DNA of 64,000 nt from Alphaproteobacteria bacterium WMHbin7 (GCA_002753155.1 PDZW01000005.1:60036-124035); one strand, 5' to 3'; counted from the first letter of the stretch, positions 42,510-51,596 are shown. Notes: generated from the letters alone by a model not told the origin. Numbers and translations are program-made.

Positions 42510-43700
42510 ATGCCACGCCAAGCGACCCGCAAAGTCATTACAGACGCAATGGTAAAGAAGGTCAAACCCGCGCCCACGGGCAAACGCGTCGAATTCTGGG
42601 ATGCAGTCGTCCCGGGGTTCGGGCTGCGCGTTACCGATGCAGGCGGCAAAACGTTTTTTCTGCGCACCCGAACCGGCGGGGAGCAGGTACGAATGTCCTG
42701 GTCATACCCCGCCACCTCCCTTGAAGCAGCCCGTGTAGCTGCAAAAGAAGCCTTGGAGGAAGTAGAAAAGGGCGGAAACCCCAAAACCCGCAGGATTGAA
42801 GAAATTGCCGAAGAACGCCGACGCAGGGCGGATACGGTCGAACAAATCGTTGCCGCCTTCATCACCCGTTATGCAAAGCCGAAAAACAAGGGGTGGAAGG
42901 CGACCGAACAAATCCTGCAAGCGAACATCGTTTCCCGATGGGGCGAGCGCCCCATTGGCAGCATCGCCAAGCGCGACGTTATCGAATTGCTGGATGCCAC
43001 GGTTGATAGGGGCAGCCCGGTCATGGCAAACCGGCTTCTCGCCTATATTGCCCGCTTATTCGGTTGGTGCGTCGAGCGTGGCATCATCGACCATTCCCCA
43101 ACGGCAGGCATCAAGCCCCCAAGCCGCGAATCCAGCCGCGACCGGGTATTGTCTGACGAAGAGCTTGCGGCTGTCTGGTGTGCTGCCGCAGGAATTGGCT
43201 TTCCCTTCGGACCTCTCGTTCAAATGCTGATTCTAACCGCGCAACGCCGCGAGGAAGTGGCGGGCATAACATGGGATGAAGTAGACCTGGACCGTTCCTT
43301 GTGGACGATCCCCAAGGAACGCGCCAAGAACGGTCTTGCCCACGAAGTGCCGCTTAGTCCTGTTGCGCTTGATCTTCTAAACCAAATTCCGCGAAACGGT
43401 ATGTTGCTTTTCTCGACCACTGGAACGACAGCGGTTTCGGGTTTTTCACGCGCCAAGAAACGCCTGGATCAGATTTCCGGCATTGTCGGCTGGACGGTGC
43501 ATGATCTTCGCCGGACGGCGACAACGGGCATGGCGCAGCTTGGCATCCCGCCACATGTTGCCGAGAAAATTCTCAATCACAAAAGCGGCTCCATCCGAGG
43601 CGTTGCCGCCGTATACAACCGCCACAGCTATCTTGAGGAACGTCGGGAAGCATTGGAGATTTGGGGCAAGCGTGTAGTGAAGCTGACTCAAAACGCATAA
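42510..43700 (+). CDS. int: P4-type tyrosine recombinase (island integrase)
   Basis: The frame is open from 42417, but the ATG at 42510 gives MPRQATRKVITDAMVKKVKP, the usual start of this family, and 396 residues. The N-terminal DUF4102-type arm-binding domain (FGLRVTDAGGKTFFLRTR) is followed by a core-binding domain and a catalytic domain with the Arg in TAQRREEVAGITW, HDLRRTAT, LNHKSG and the tyrosine in AVYNRHSYLEE. It starts 183 bases inside the att repeat at 42326 and almost certainly inserted module 2. Confidence 0.95.
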   Translation: MPRQATRKVITDAMVKKVKPAPTGKRVEFWDAVVPGFGLRVTDAGGKTFFLRTRTGGEQVRMSWSYPATSLEAARVAAKEALEEVEKGGNPKTRRIEEIAEERRRRADTVEQIVAAFITRYAKPKNKGWKATEQILQANIVSRWGERPIGSIAKRDVIELLDATVDRGSPVMANRLLAYIARLFGWCVERGIIDHSPTAGIKPPSRESSRDRVLSDEELAAVWCAAAGIGFPFGPLVQMLILTAQRREEVAGITWDEVDLDRSLWTIPKERAKNGLAHEVPLSPVALDLLNQIPRNGMLLFSTTGTTAVSGFSRAKKRLDQISGIVGWTVHDLRRTATTGMAQLGIPPHVAEKILNHKSGSIRGVAAVYNRHSYLEERREALEIWGKRVVKLTQNA

Positions 43701-43704
43701 ATAA

Positions 43705-43726
43705 GAAACGCCCTTTCGGGCGTTTC
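43705..43726. terminator. Bidirectional terminator between the integrase and the Sel1 gene
   Basis: GAAACGCCC-TTTC-GGGCGTTTC is a perfect 9-bp stem between convergent genes; TTATTTAT follows on the minus strand. Confidence 0.75.
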
Positions 43727-43737
43727 AATGAAGTGAT

Positions 43738-45192
43738 TCATGAAGAGGCTAACTCCTTAGCCTTCATCTTCTCCCACTCGGCTTCCTTCGCCGCATTCCA
43801 CTTGTCTCGCCATTTGGCGGATTCCGCTTCATCCTTGGGCATTCCACCGATTCCATCCTTGTAAACGGCGCTCATATTTTTCATAGCATCTTTGTTTCCT
43901 TTGTCTGCCGCGAGGTAAATTAACTTCACCGCCTCAGCATCATTCTTAGAAACACCAATGCCATAATAATGCATGTAGCCAAGATCGTTCATGGCGTCAC
44001 GGCTGCCCTGTTCCACAGCCATCTTGAACCACCTTAACGCCTCCCTATCGTCATCTAAACCGATCTGGCGATTCAGGTAATATTTCCCTACCCTGAACTG
44101 AGCAACGGGATTTCCTTGATTGGCAGCCAACAGAAATAAGTCAAAGGCTTCCTTTTTGTGCCCTCTGTCATAAAGCGTTTCAGCAATCTTCAACCGCTCT
44201 TCCATATCCGTGAAGGACGCCCACTTCTCGGCTTCCGCCTTGTCAAAGCCGGTATCCTTGCCGGTCAGAATCAAAGCGGCTAGTTCGTACCGAGCCAACT
44301 TGTGTCCCTGCACTGCCGCCAAACGATACCACTTGGCGGCTCTCTGATAATCATCAGGAACCTTGTACGAGTTGATGTACAGATCACCAATCCTGTACTG
44401 CAAATCAGGATCGTTGCCCGTTGCAAGCTCAAACCACTTGTCGGCTTCCTCGAAATTTCGTGCCGCATCGACCTCATAGAAATGCGAGAACGCCATTTCG
44501 AACTGATCCGATACCGACCCCTTATTCGCGCCATCACGATAACTTTGAATAATCCTTTCAGAATTTCCCTCATTAACACCGCGACATAAATAGAGCACAA
44601 CCTCTTCATTCTTCCGTGCGCGTGCATACTTGCCGCTCGAATACACCTCGACATAGCGAGTAAACGCCGCCTTGCGGTTCTGTGCCGTTCCTTCTCCATC
44701 CGCATATGCACTTGCAAGATTTATGAGCGCCGCAACACTCCCGCTCTCGGACGCCTGCTGATACAACTTGAATGCTTCGGCATCATTTCGCACTGTTCCA
44801 TCGGCGCAGCGAATCATATTCGCTAATTTTGTCTGAGCGTAGTTGCTGCCTTTTGTAGCCGCTAGACGGTACCATTTCAGTGCCTCTGTAAAATTCTGTT
44901 TGGCACCCCTTCCGTACAGAAAGATATCGCCTAATACACCATAGGCGTTACGATTTCCCTTTTTTGCTAACGCTTCAAACTGCGGCAAGGCGGATTTGTA
45001 ATCGCCAATTTCATAAGACGCATAGGCATCATCAACAGCTTTCTGTTCCGCTTTAAACTGCGCAAGAACATCCGTCGATGACTCTGTATTGGTCGATCCA
45101 GGCTCTTCGGCATGAATGGGAATGCTCGACACAAACGCCAAGGAAACAACAAATCCAGCAACGATAAGTTTTGTTGGTATCAAGCACCTCAT
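43738..45192 (-). CDS. Secreted Sel1-like repeat protein
   Basis: This 484-residue protein has a signal peptide (KLIVAGFVVSLAFVSSIPIHA). About ten Sel1-like repeats follow, for example ALKWYRLAATKGSNYAQTKL, AAKWYRLAAVQGHKLARYEL and ALRWFKMAVEQGSRDAMNDL. Such solenoids bind other proteins. The gene is convergent with the integrase. Its job in the island is unknown; periplasmic Sel1 proteins often take part in envelope or host interactions. Confidence 0.85.
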   Translation of the reverse strand: MRCLIPTKLIVAGFVVSLAFVSSIPIHAEEPGSTNTESSTDVLAQFKAEQKAVDDAYASYEIGDYKSALPQFEALAKKGNRNAYGVLGDIFLYGRGAKQNFTEALKWYRLAATKGSNYAQTKLANMIRCADGTVRNDAEAFKLYQQASESGSVAALINLASAYADGEGTAQNRKAAFTRYVEVYSSGKYARARKNEEVVLYLCRGVNEGNSERIIQSYRDGANKGSVSDQFEMAFSHFYEVDAARNFEEADKWFELATGNDPDLQYRIGDLYINSYKVPDDYQRAAKWYRLAAVQGHKLARYELAALILTGKDTGFDKAEAEKWASFTDMEERLKIAETLYDRGHKKEAFDLFLLAANQGNPVAQFRVGKYYLNRQIGLDDDREALRWFKMAVEQGSRDAMNDLGYMHYYGIGVSKNDAEAVKLIYLAADKGNKDAMKNMSAVYKDGIGGMPKDEAESAKWRDKWNAAKEAEWEKMKAKELASS

Positions 45193-45368
45193 TTCTTCCC
45201 TCCATCTCTGATGAAAGCATGAGAATCAACCAATGCCACAGTCAGGACAACAAACGTAATGAATGTCGCCCGAACAGAATAGCTTGTGTTGTGTATATCA
45301 GAATCCTGGATTCAAGTCACGACCATTAAGTGTGAGCGCCCGCCAGGAAGGGGGATTCTTAAATAACA

Positions 45369-45632
45369 TTAACCAATCAATCGGTCGTATTCCGAGTGTG
45401 TGCCGATCCAGAACCATGTCACGACATCATCCTGAAAAATCCCAAGCGCCCTATAGTGCAATCCGACGCGAACGGAGTATAGCGGGGATGAAGTGCGCAG
45501 CCTTTTGAAGTGCAAACCGGGATGGCGCGGATCGCCGCGCCACAAACGGTAATTTTCCATAGCGAGTTGCTGAACCGCTTTTGGCAGACCGCGATAGCAC
45601 TGCCAAAATTCTGGCGTTGTGGCAGATTTCAT
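45369..45632 (-). CDS. RelE/ParE-family toxin, copy 2
   Basis: This 87-residue protein differs from copy 1 (41591-41854) by about five residues (for example RGDP for RDDP and GIFQ for GLLQ). It keeps all conserved positions. Its start overlaps its partner by four bases. The pair lies between the Sel1 gene and the replication origin region of module 2, where it may stabilise the element. Confidence 0.85.
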   Translation of the reverse strand: MKSATTPEFWQCYRGLPKAVQQLAMENYRLWRGDPRHPGLHFKRLRTSSPLYSVRVGLHYRALGIFQDDVVTWFWIGTHSEYDRLIG

Positions 45633-45856
45633 TCGTTGGGTGTGTCAGACGGATCGAAAGGTAAGGTTTCGCCACGGGCGATTTGCCCGCGAACCTTGGC
45701 GGCAATCGCGTCCAGTTTGTCGGCATCACGGGCAAACTTCTTTTGCCACAAAGATTCATCGTGCAATTCCTCAAGCACGATGTTGGCAATGAGCGCCTGT
45801 TCGTCGTCAGGACGGGCTGCTGCTTCCGCGAATGCTTTTTCAAGTAGTTTGTTCAT
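45629..45856 (-). CDS. Antitoxin-like partner of the RelE/ParE toxin, copy 2
   Basis: This 75-residue protein (starting MNKLLEKAFAEAAARPDDEQ) is the counterpart of 41851-42078 with a few changes (NIVLEELHDESLWQKKF). The upstream 50 bases are also related to copy 1 (a shared TTCTA and CTTCTTC context), so a larger block was duplicated. It probably controls its own promoter with the toxin. Confidence 0.7.
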   Translation of the reverse strand: MNKLLEKAFAEAAARPDDEQALIANIVLEELHDESLWQKKFARDADKLDAIAAKVRGQIARGETLPFDPSDTPNE

Positions 45857-46050
45857 GACCTAAGCCTTTATCGGCACCTCGCCGCTTGTGCGTATATTCT
45901 AATGCCTTCTTCCCGATTTTTCCACCCCCAACCAACCACCCGTTTTTCTTCATTTTTTAGCCCGCAGCAGCATCGCCCCTTTGCTGCTGTTTATATGTTT
46001 ATCCTGTTTGGGCTTTTAGAAATCTCCATTTTCAAGACCTTTCAGCCTCG

Positions 46051-46148
46051 CATCGGGACGCAACGGGGGTGCCATTGGGACGGATTGGTGCCCTTATGGG
46101 GACGGATCGGGGCTTCAATCGGGACTTATCGGGGTGGCATCGGGACGT
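46051..46148 (+). repeat. 22-bp iterons, likely plasmid-type replication origin
   Basis: The motif ATYGGGACG begins at 46052, 46074, 46096, 46118 and 46139, a period of 22 (last 21). A weaker half-copy (ATCGGGG-like) lies 10-11 bases after each. The array ends 28 bases before the initiator gene, as iterons of RepB/RepA plasmids do. The region 45857-46050 before it is AT-rich and encodes nothing clear. Confidence 0.75.
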
Positions 46149-46176
46149 TGCGCGAAACAGTCCCTATTGTGGTAAA

Positions 46177-47700
46177 ATGCTTGAGCTATCCCTCCCGCCC
46201 TTGTCCACCCCCATTATCCTTTCCAAGATCGACCGCAGCAAGCTGATCGTGACGCAAGCAAACAAGCTTGCCGAAGCCAGCTACACCATGACGTTGGAAG
46301 AAAAGCGCGTCGTGCTGCTTCTTCTCTCACTTGTCCGGCGCGACGACAAGGATTTCAAAACCTATCGCATTCCGATTACCGACATCCGCGATTATCTTGG
46401 GCTGCGCACCAACAAACTCTATGACGACATCAAGCGGGTTGCGGAATCGCTTTTGTCCCGCGTACTGCACATTCCGGAAGACGTTGGTGGATGGTTAAAG
46501 GTTGGCTGGGTATCTTCCGCCCGCTATGTGCCGAAGGGCTATCGTGGTGCCGAAATGGCTTGCCTTGATTTATCCTTCTCTCCGGAAATGAAACCGTACC
46601 TTTTGGAACTGAAGGCACATTTCTCAAGCTACATGCTGCAAAATGTTGCGGGCTTGCGCAGTTTCTATTCCATCAGGCTTTATGAGATTCTGAAAAGCCG
46701 CCACCGTTTGAAATCGGTTTCCTTCAACATGCCTGTCTTGCGCAAAATTTTGAAAGTGGAAACAAAATACCAGAACCACAAGGATTTTCGCATCCGGGTT
46801 ATTCTGGTGGCGCAAGCCGAACTTGCCAGGAAAACAGATTTGGCTTTCGATTTCCAAGAGCAACGGCGCGGGCGCAAGGTGGTTGGCATTACCTTTGACA
46901 TCCGTGACAACTCACCCGAAACGCCGCCGCGCTCCATCATCGCACAGACGGAAGCAACTAAGCCGCCAACCGCCAACGACAACCAACCCGCCTTGCTGCC
47001 TCCCAGCCAAGCCGACATCGAACATGAAAGACTGTACCGCGAAGCCTTAGCCGAAGGGATACAGAACGGCATCCGCGAATCTGTCATGCTCGAACTTTTG
47101 GCAAAGCATAATCCACGATTCGTTATTGAGAATATTGAACTTTCCCGCAAGCGGCACATGACGGCGAAAGCCAAGGAAGCAAACCTGGCTGGATTGACGA
47201 TTTCCGCTATCACCAAGGATTATGCCGCCGAGGAACGCGCCAAGCGCCAAGAAGCACAAGCCAGAAAAATTGCCAAGGAGGAAACCAAGGCAACGCTTGA
47301 GTTTGAGGACGCCGCCAAAGAGGAAGAACGAAACTCAAGACGGCGCGACCTCAACGCAAAACTGGTCGCTCTTCCCAAAACAGAACTTATGGCATTGCGC
47401 AAAGCGTTTGCCGCCGAAGTCAGAAAAGGCAAGCAGGGCACGATCCTTGCCGCGAGCTTCAAGGAGAAAGGATGGAACGCCCCGGGAATGGATGCGCTAT
47501 TTCGTGTTTTTGTTGCGCCCCTGCTGACAGACCGCGAAGACAGTCCAACCAATCAACCTGATTCTGATAAGTCGCTCATCAATGCGCCACGCCCAACACG
47601 CCGCTCGCTGAAATCGTCAGAGAATATGGAAATTATTGCACATGACTATAGCCGCTTCTCATATTTTCCGTCGGGGCACAAAACTAGCCGGGGCACTTAG
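46177..47700 (+). CDS. RepB/Rep_3-family replication initiator
   Basis: The frame is open from 46069, but those codons overlap the iterons; the ATG at 46177 gives 507 residues. The first 230 residues have two winged-helix domains of plasmid initiators: KLIVTQANKLAEASYTMTLE, LRSFYSIRLYEILKSRHRLK and the linker between. The C-terminal 280 residues are charged and partly coiled coil (EERAKRQEAQARKIAKEETK), longer than in the small plasmid proteins. It should bind the upstream iterons. Its presence suggests that module 2 can replicate after excision. Confidence 0.85.
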   Translation: MLELSLPPLSTPIILSKIDRSKLIVTQANKLAEASYTMTLEEKRVVLLLLSLVRRDDKDFKTYRIPITDIRDYLGLRTNKLYDDIKRVAESLLSRVLHIPEDVGGWLKVGWVSSARYVPKGYRGAEMACLDLSFSPEMKPYLLELKAHFSSYMLQNVAGLRSFYSIRLYEILKSRHRLKSVSFNMPVLRKILKVETKYQNHKDFRIRVILVAQAELARKTDLAFDFQEQRRGRKVVGITFDIRDNSPETPPRSIIAQTEATKPPTANDNQPALLPPSQADIEHERLYREALAEGIQNGIRESVMLELLAKHNPRFVIENIELSRKRHMTAKAKEANLAGLTISAITKDYAAEERAKRQEAQARKIAKEETKATLEFEDAAKEEERNSRRRDLNAKLVALPKTELMALRKAFAAEVRKGKQGTILAASFKEKGWNAPGMDALFRVFVAPLLTDREDSPTNQPDSDKSLINAPRPTRRSLKSSENMEIIAHDYSRFSYFPSGHKTSRGT

Positions 47701-47755
47701 CTGAAAATTATTGATCCTCTCGACTCGCGATTAACGCGGGAATAGGCTTCCTGTT

Positions 47756-48085
47756 GCCTACAGGTGCGGCTTTTCCACCTGGGGCATCGCGATGCCTCCC
47801 ACAAGGGAGATATCCGATGATCCAGTACGACAAGCAGCTCGTATCGAAGAAGGAGCTAAGGACAGTCTGTGGCATCCCATACACGCCCCAGCACATCGGG
47901 CGGCTCGAAGCGGCAGGTCAATTCCCCAAGCGGGTAAAGCTTGGTCCCAATCGGGTTGCGTGGTTGTTGTCAGAAGTGAACGCATGGGTGAGCGAACGAA
48001 TCGCTTTTCGTGATGCGTCCGTGACGAACTGATGCTTCCTTCAAAGGGGCAAGGGATGGTCGAGGTGCACACTCGACCATCCCTT
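47756..48085. repeat. 330-bp inverted repeat, left copy
   Basis: This block, holding the AlpA-like gene and its terminator, is repeated with few changes in opposite orientation at 61968-62296. The copies are about 13.9 kb apart. Confidence 0.9.
47817..48032 (+). CDS. AlpA-like helix-turn-helix regulator, left copy
   Basis: This 71-residue protein starts at the ATG after AAGGGAG. It reads MIQYDKQLVSKKELRT, then YTPQHIGRLEAAGQFPKRVK, WLLSEVNAWV, the AlpA/excisionase pattern of a winged HTH. Such proteins switch on integrase or act as directionality factors. A nearly identical copy is on the minus strand at 62020-62235. Confidence 0.85.
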   Translation: MIQYDKQLVSKKELRTVCGIPYTPQHIGRLEAAGQFPKRVKLGPNRVAWLLSEVNAWVSERIAFRDASVTN

Positions 48086-48093
48086 CTGTTTTT
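48051..48093 (+). terminator. Terminator of the AlpA-like gene, left copy
   Basis: AAGGGATGGTCGAG and CTCGACCATCCCTT form a 14-bp stem around GTGCACA, followed by CTGTTTTT. Confidence 0.9.
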
Positions 48094-48135
48094 CTGGAAA
48101 TTAACTCAAGAAAGCACGCTTGTAGGAAAGCGCCA

Positions 48136-49359
48136 CTAACTTAGCCCCTTACCTCTTTTCCCTTTAACGCTATGACGTTCCTTCCGTGTGTGTTTGGTAA
48201 AATTTGGTGCACGGGGTATCATCATTTTGGGCGGGCTTTGGCTTGAGGCTGGTGCATAACTTTGAGTTTGTGCTGACTGACGAATCATTTGATCGACTTG
48301 GCTTCGGCGCAGTTGGTCAGCACGCTCCAGAGCTTTGCCATACAGATCGCCTCGCGTGCTCCGCCATTGTTGTTTAATTGCTTGGGTCAGGCTTTTGTTT
48401 AGCCCTGCCAGCCCGGCAACATTCGAGTATTCTTCCTCTTGAGTCATGAGGTTCATGGCATTAAAGCGAGCCATCAAATGTGCATATAAGTCGGTTCCAG
48501 GTCGTGCAAAAGTCCGGTAGTCGCGCCCTAAATAGCCGGCGAGAGACATGCCTACGGCTAGGGGAACCGCCGCATCCAACGCGTTAGCCGTTTTTGAAGT
48601 GACGCGGGCGACCTCACCTGCACCTGTCGTTCCAAGAAAAATGCTCCCCTCTAGGGATTTGCTTGTTTCACCGTATTCAATGCTGCCCCTCACCTGGGAT
48701 TGCGTCTCGACATGCCCCTTTAGATTGCCAAAGTACAAACGAAATTCGATCCTGTTCCTTGTCGTTCGCGTGCCATCGGTCAGCTTGCCTTGCAATAAGA
48801 TTTTCTCCCATCCGACCCCTCTATCTGATCTCAGATCCTCCTCAAGAACGGCTTTCCCAATGTACGACACTTCGGAGTATGCGGTAAAATCAGCAAATAC
48901 AGCATCCTGAATGCAATATTCAGTGGGGTTAACCAGGCAGCCTGTGCGAATGATTTCTTCTTTTTTATTTTTTTCTTCGAGAGCGCCGAGCACAAGAAGT
49001 TCGATTTCTCCTTTCCCTCTTATCTGCTGCGCGCTTGCTACTACAGTGGTCAGCGCTGAGTGAATGGAGGAAGACATGTCATCGCTCATTCCATCAAGGC
49101 TAAATTCCCCTTTCGAGTGGCGAGTTGTCTTTGCTGCAATTCTGATGCCCGACGTTTTGCCGAAACTGATGCCAATTTCACGCCCGACCTCAGACAACAT
49201 GTAGTCGTTACTATCCATCTGCGTAACATGGCTAAAAGTTGGCTTGATCTGTGCGGGAGTCGCCAAATTTCGCATTTGTCCTTGAAGTTGGGCGCAACTG
49301 ACCAACGAAAACAAGGGGACGGTCTTGAACATGGTCTGCAAAAAATTGGAAGGAGTCAT
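48136..49359 (-). CDS. Probable outer-envelope lipoprotein, weakly CsgG-like
   Basis: This 407-residue protein starts after an AGGAGG site. It has a signal with a lipobox-like LVSC (PLFSLVSCAQLQG). The middle part has EIELLVLGALEE and FADFTAYSEVSYIG, then EFRLYFGNLKGHVETQSQVR and a hydrophobic ANALDAAVPLAVGMSLAGYL segment. The last 90 residues are basic and low in complexity. The layout recalls CsgG-type export lipoproteins, but I cannot show homology. It is the last gene of a three-gene operon with two small secreted proteins. Confidence 0.5.
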   Translation of the reverse strand: MTPSNFLQTMFKTVPLFSLVSCAQLQGQMRNLATPAQIKPTFSHVTQMDSNDYMLSEVGREIGISFGKTSGIRIAAKTTRHSKGEFSLDGMSDDMSSSIHSALTTVVASAQQIRGKGEIELLVLGALEEKNKKEEIIRTGCLVNPTEYCIQDAVFADFTAYSEVSYIGKAVLEEDLRSDRGVGWEKILLQGKLTDGTRTTRNRIEFRLYFGNLKGHVETQSQVRGSIEYGETSKSLEGSIFLGTTGAGEVARVTSKTANALDAAVPLAVGMSLAGYLGRDYRTFARPGTDLYAHLMARFNAMNLMTQEEEYSNVAGLAGLNKSLTQAIKQQWRSTRGDLYGKALERADQLRRSQVDQMIRQSAQTQSYAPASSQSPPKMMIPRAPNFTKHTRKERHSVKGKRGKGLS

Positions 49360-49368
49360 TGTCGCCTC

Positions 49369-49791
49369 CTATTGTTGATTATGAATCTGCCGCAACGAAT
49401 TGAGGTGCGTATCCGGGGCAGCTTCAATGATGTTGTCCGTGAAGCTGCCTCGCGGGGGATTCTTGCGTACGGTGATAACAGTCAGGTCACGCAGATTGAG
49501 TGATTGGATGTTCAGCTTTCCGCAAACGATTTGTTGCGTTGTGCAAAGGGAATAAACAGTAAATTTGGCGGCACGGCTTTGGCTGGGAATGTTGAGGGAT
49601 TGGTTTCCGTTTTTTTGATAAATGAAACCCGTGGGGCTTTTTTGAGGATTCCCGAGTGCTGAGCGGCTGTATCGTTCTGCTTGCATAGCCTCAAAGCTAA
49701 GATTCCGGGAAGCCTCCTGCGAGGAGGCGCGTGCGGGAAATAGTGTCCCGCACGCGTTGATTAACACCAGTAATATGACGGCGCTACGCAT
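49369..49791 (-). CDS. Small secreted protein of a three-gene operon
   Basis: This 140-residue protein has a signal peptide (MRSAVILLVLINACGTLFPA, then a RAS/Q cleavage-like site). The mature part carries SQSRAAKFTVYSLCTTQQIV, CGKLNIQSLNLRDLTVITVRK and is rich in Asn, Ser and Gln. It starts six bases after the preceding gene and ends nine bases before the lipoprotein gene. I recognise no family; a subunit or chaperone of a surface fibre is possible. Confidence 0.55.
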   Translation of the reverse strand: MRSAVILLVLINACGTLFPARASSQEASRNLSFEAMQAERYSRSALGNPQKSPTGFIYQKNGNQSLNIPSQSRAAKFTVYSLCTTQQIVCGKLNIQSLNLRDLTVITVRKNPPRGSFTDNIIEAAPDTHLNSLRQIHNQQ

Positions 49792-49797
49792 GGCTAG

Positions 49798-50244
49798 TTA
49801 CTGCTTATACGAGTTGATGATCGTAATCCCGCTCTCGTTATGGATCCGGGAGCCGGAAATGGTCTGCTCATGCACTCCGCCGCTCTCCTTTCCGGCAGAG
49901 CTGATGAAAGTGTTTGCCATGACAACGCCGTTACGATTTTCAACCTGGCTCTTGTCGAAATTCTGAATGAGCGTTGTGTTCTGAACGCTACCCGAAATCC
50001 AAACAGCGTTAATAGACGTAGCGCCGTTCGTGTTCCGGTTCTCCGAGTTAGTGTAGCGCTGCCGATGGTTCATGCCACTAACGGTAGAACCATTCATGCG
50101 GCTGGCAGTGAAGTCATAAAGCGTGCCGATAACCTTATAGCCAAGATCAGTGAGGCTGCTTTGGTCAGCAGCGTGGGCAGAGCCGGTGGGAAGCATAAAG
50201 AAGGTTGCTATCGCAATGGCATAGCGTGAAGCGGCGTTCTTCAT
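49798..50244 (-). CDS. Small secreted Asn/Ser-rich protein, first gene of the operon
   Basis: The ATG at 50244 has an AGGAGA site and gives 148 residues. A signal peptide (AIAIATFFMLPTGSAHAAD) is followed by an Asn, Ser, Thr and Gly-rich sequence: STVSGMNHRQRYTNSENRNT, then NGVVMANTFISSAGKE. The repeated N-x5-N and V-x-N spacing resembles self-assembling beta-rich surface proteins such as curlin-type fibres, but the match is only of style. It leads a three-gene unit ending with a lipoprotein. Confidence 0.55.
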   Translation of the reverse strand: MKNAASRYAIAIATFFMLPTGSAHAADQSSLTDLGYKVIGTLYDFTASRMNGSTVSGMNHRQRYTNSENRNTNGATSINAVWISGSVQNTTLIQNFDKSQVENRNGVVMANTFISSAGKESGGVHEQTISGSRIHNESGITIINSYKQ

Positions 50245-50572
50245 GGTAGTTCTCCTAGAAGTTGCCTTCGCATTAATGCCGCAAAGCCCCCCATGATTGC
50301 CGATATATCTGCGCTCTAAGGAGACGGTGACCAAACCTTTGTTCTGGACCCTCACTTTGCGGAACGGCTCGTAAATGCGACCACAGAGCCATTGAGGGGA
50401 CTATCTGATAACTTTCCGAGAATGTCAACCACGTTCTGCAATGTTGTACGTATACGTCGATAATTGTGTTCGCGAAACGCGTTTGCAAGCTCGGAAGATA
50501 TCGCTTGCCGTGGCTTACTTTCCTGAATAAGATTCAGAATTTGGGGCTAACTGGAAGCGATGGTGGGTTTGG
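50245..50572. other. Divergent promoter region between the secreted-protein operon and the GntR gene
   Basis: No gene is supported here. It holds the palindrome ACGTATACGT (50448-50457) and CGCGAAACGCG (50472-50482), which could bind the GntR regulator that starts at 50573. The ribosome site of the minus-strand operon lies at its left edge. Confidence 0.35.
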
Positions 50573-51565
50573 ATGTCAAGGTCAAGAAATGTAAGCAATA
50601 AGTCTCTAGGGCGCAAAATATCTGGGTTCATTGATAATCAGAAGATTGAGATGGAGGCGCTTGACGCTATTGAAACTGCAATAATTTTTAGAGAACGGGG
50701 CTTCGGCGAGGGAAACAAACTCCATGAAGATGATGCCATTACTTTTATTCAAGAAAATGGGATCGGTAGCGTTACGAGATATAATATTAGAAACATATTC
50801 GCCGACTTAATGAGAAGGGGCATTCTCACAACAGGAAAGTCAAGAAGCGTAGAAATTAAGTACTACAGTAAGGATGAGCTTGAAGATATTTACGTAGTAA
50901 GGCGTCTACTTGAAGAAAAGGCAATAGATATAATGCCATTGCCCTTAGATTCTTCTCAATTGGAAAATCTTAAAAAATGCTATGAGAACCATAAAGGCAG
51001 TGTTGAACGATACCTTTTATCGATCCAAGGGGTTGGTCTTGAATATGGTGGAAAAAAAGACTTTGAGGCTGGTCTGATGATTTCTAGGTATAATCATTTA
51101 TTTCACTCAACGTTTTTTTCATTTTGTAATAATGTTTACCTTTCAGAGCAGATCGATCACTTTGCTGATATGATTTTTTCTATCCGTAATTACATGATAC
51201 GGCAGTTTGACATGTTATCTACAATAAAGAGACAGCAAGGCGATTCGAATATAGAAATAAAAGACGTTGGCTCTGTATATCAGCACAATGAACTAATGAT
51301 ACTGGCTTCTGTCGATAGCAACGATATTGCAAGCAAGTATGACAGTTTTGTTACTGACATACCGCCATATTTTATAAATAAATATTCAGAATATTCTGAT
51401 GATTTTTTATCGACTTACATCAATGGATTTGTCGCTAAATTGAATGATACTCCAGAGAAAAGAGAAAAACTACTTGATAAAAAGAGAAGGGCGCTTATTA
51501 AGTTAATAAATTGGTATCATGTTTATAGAACAGTAACTAATTTTATTCAAAGCGAGCGAAAATAA
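50573..51565 (+). CDS. GntR-family (FCD-type) transcriptional regulator
   Basis: This 330-residue protein has an N-terminal winged-helix part (HEDDAITFIQENGIGSVTRY and NIRNIFADLMRRGILTTG). An FCD-type helical ligand domain follows, with LEDIYVVRRLLEEKAIDIMP and the metal-site-like RYNHLFHSTFF and YQHNELMILASV. It is longer than most FadR-type proteins because of an extra C-terminal 60 residues. It is strongly AT-rich compared with the rest of the window, like the next gene. It probably controls that FAD-linked dehydrogenase gene in response to a hydroxy acid. Confidence 0.75.
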   Translation: MSRSRNVSNKSLGRKISGFIDNQKIEMEALDAIETAIIFRERGFGEGNKLHEDDAITFIQENGIGSVTRYNIRNIFADLMRRGILTTGKSRSVEIKYYSKDELEDIYVVRRLLEEKAIDIMPLPLDSSQLENLKKCYENHKGSVERYLLSIQGVGLEYGGKKDFEAGLMISRYNHLFHSTFFSFCNNVYLSEQIDHFADMIFSIRNYMIRQFDMLSTIKRQQGDSNIEIKDVGSVYQHNELMILASVDSNDIASKYDSFVTDIPPYFINKYSEYSDDFLSTYINGFVAKLNDTPEKREKLLDKKRRALIKLINWYHVYRTVTNFIQSERK

Positions 51566-51596
51566 TTTACTTGAAATCAAAAGAGGAGTGCCGAAA

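Noticed and set aside
48136..50244. Assignment of the secreted operon as holdfast genes hfaA-hfaB-hfaD
   Set aside because: The order and sizes are suggestive, but the sequences do not match what is known of those proteins closely enough.
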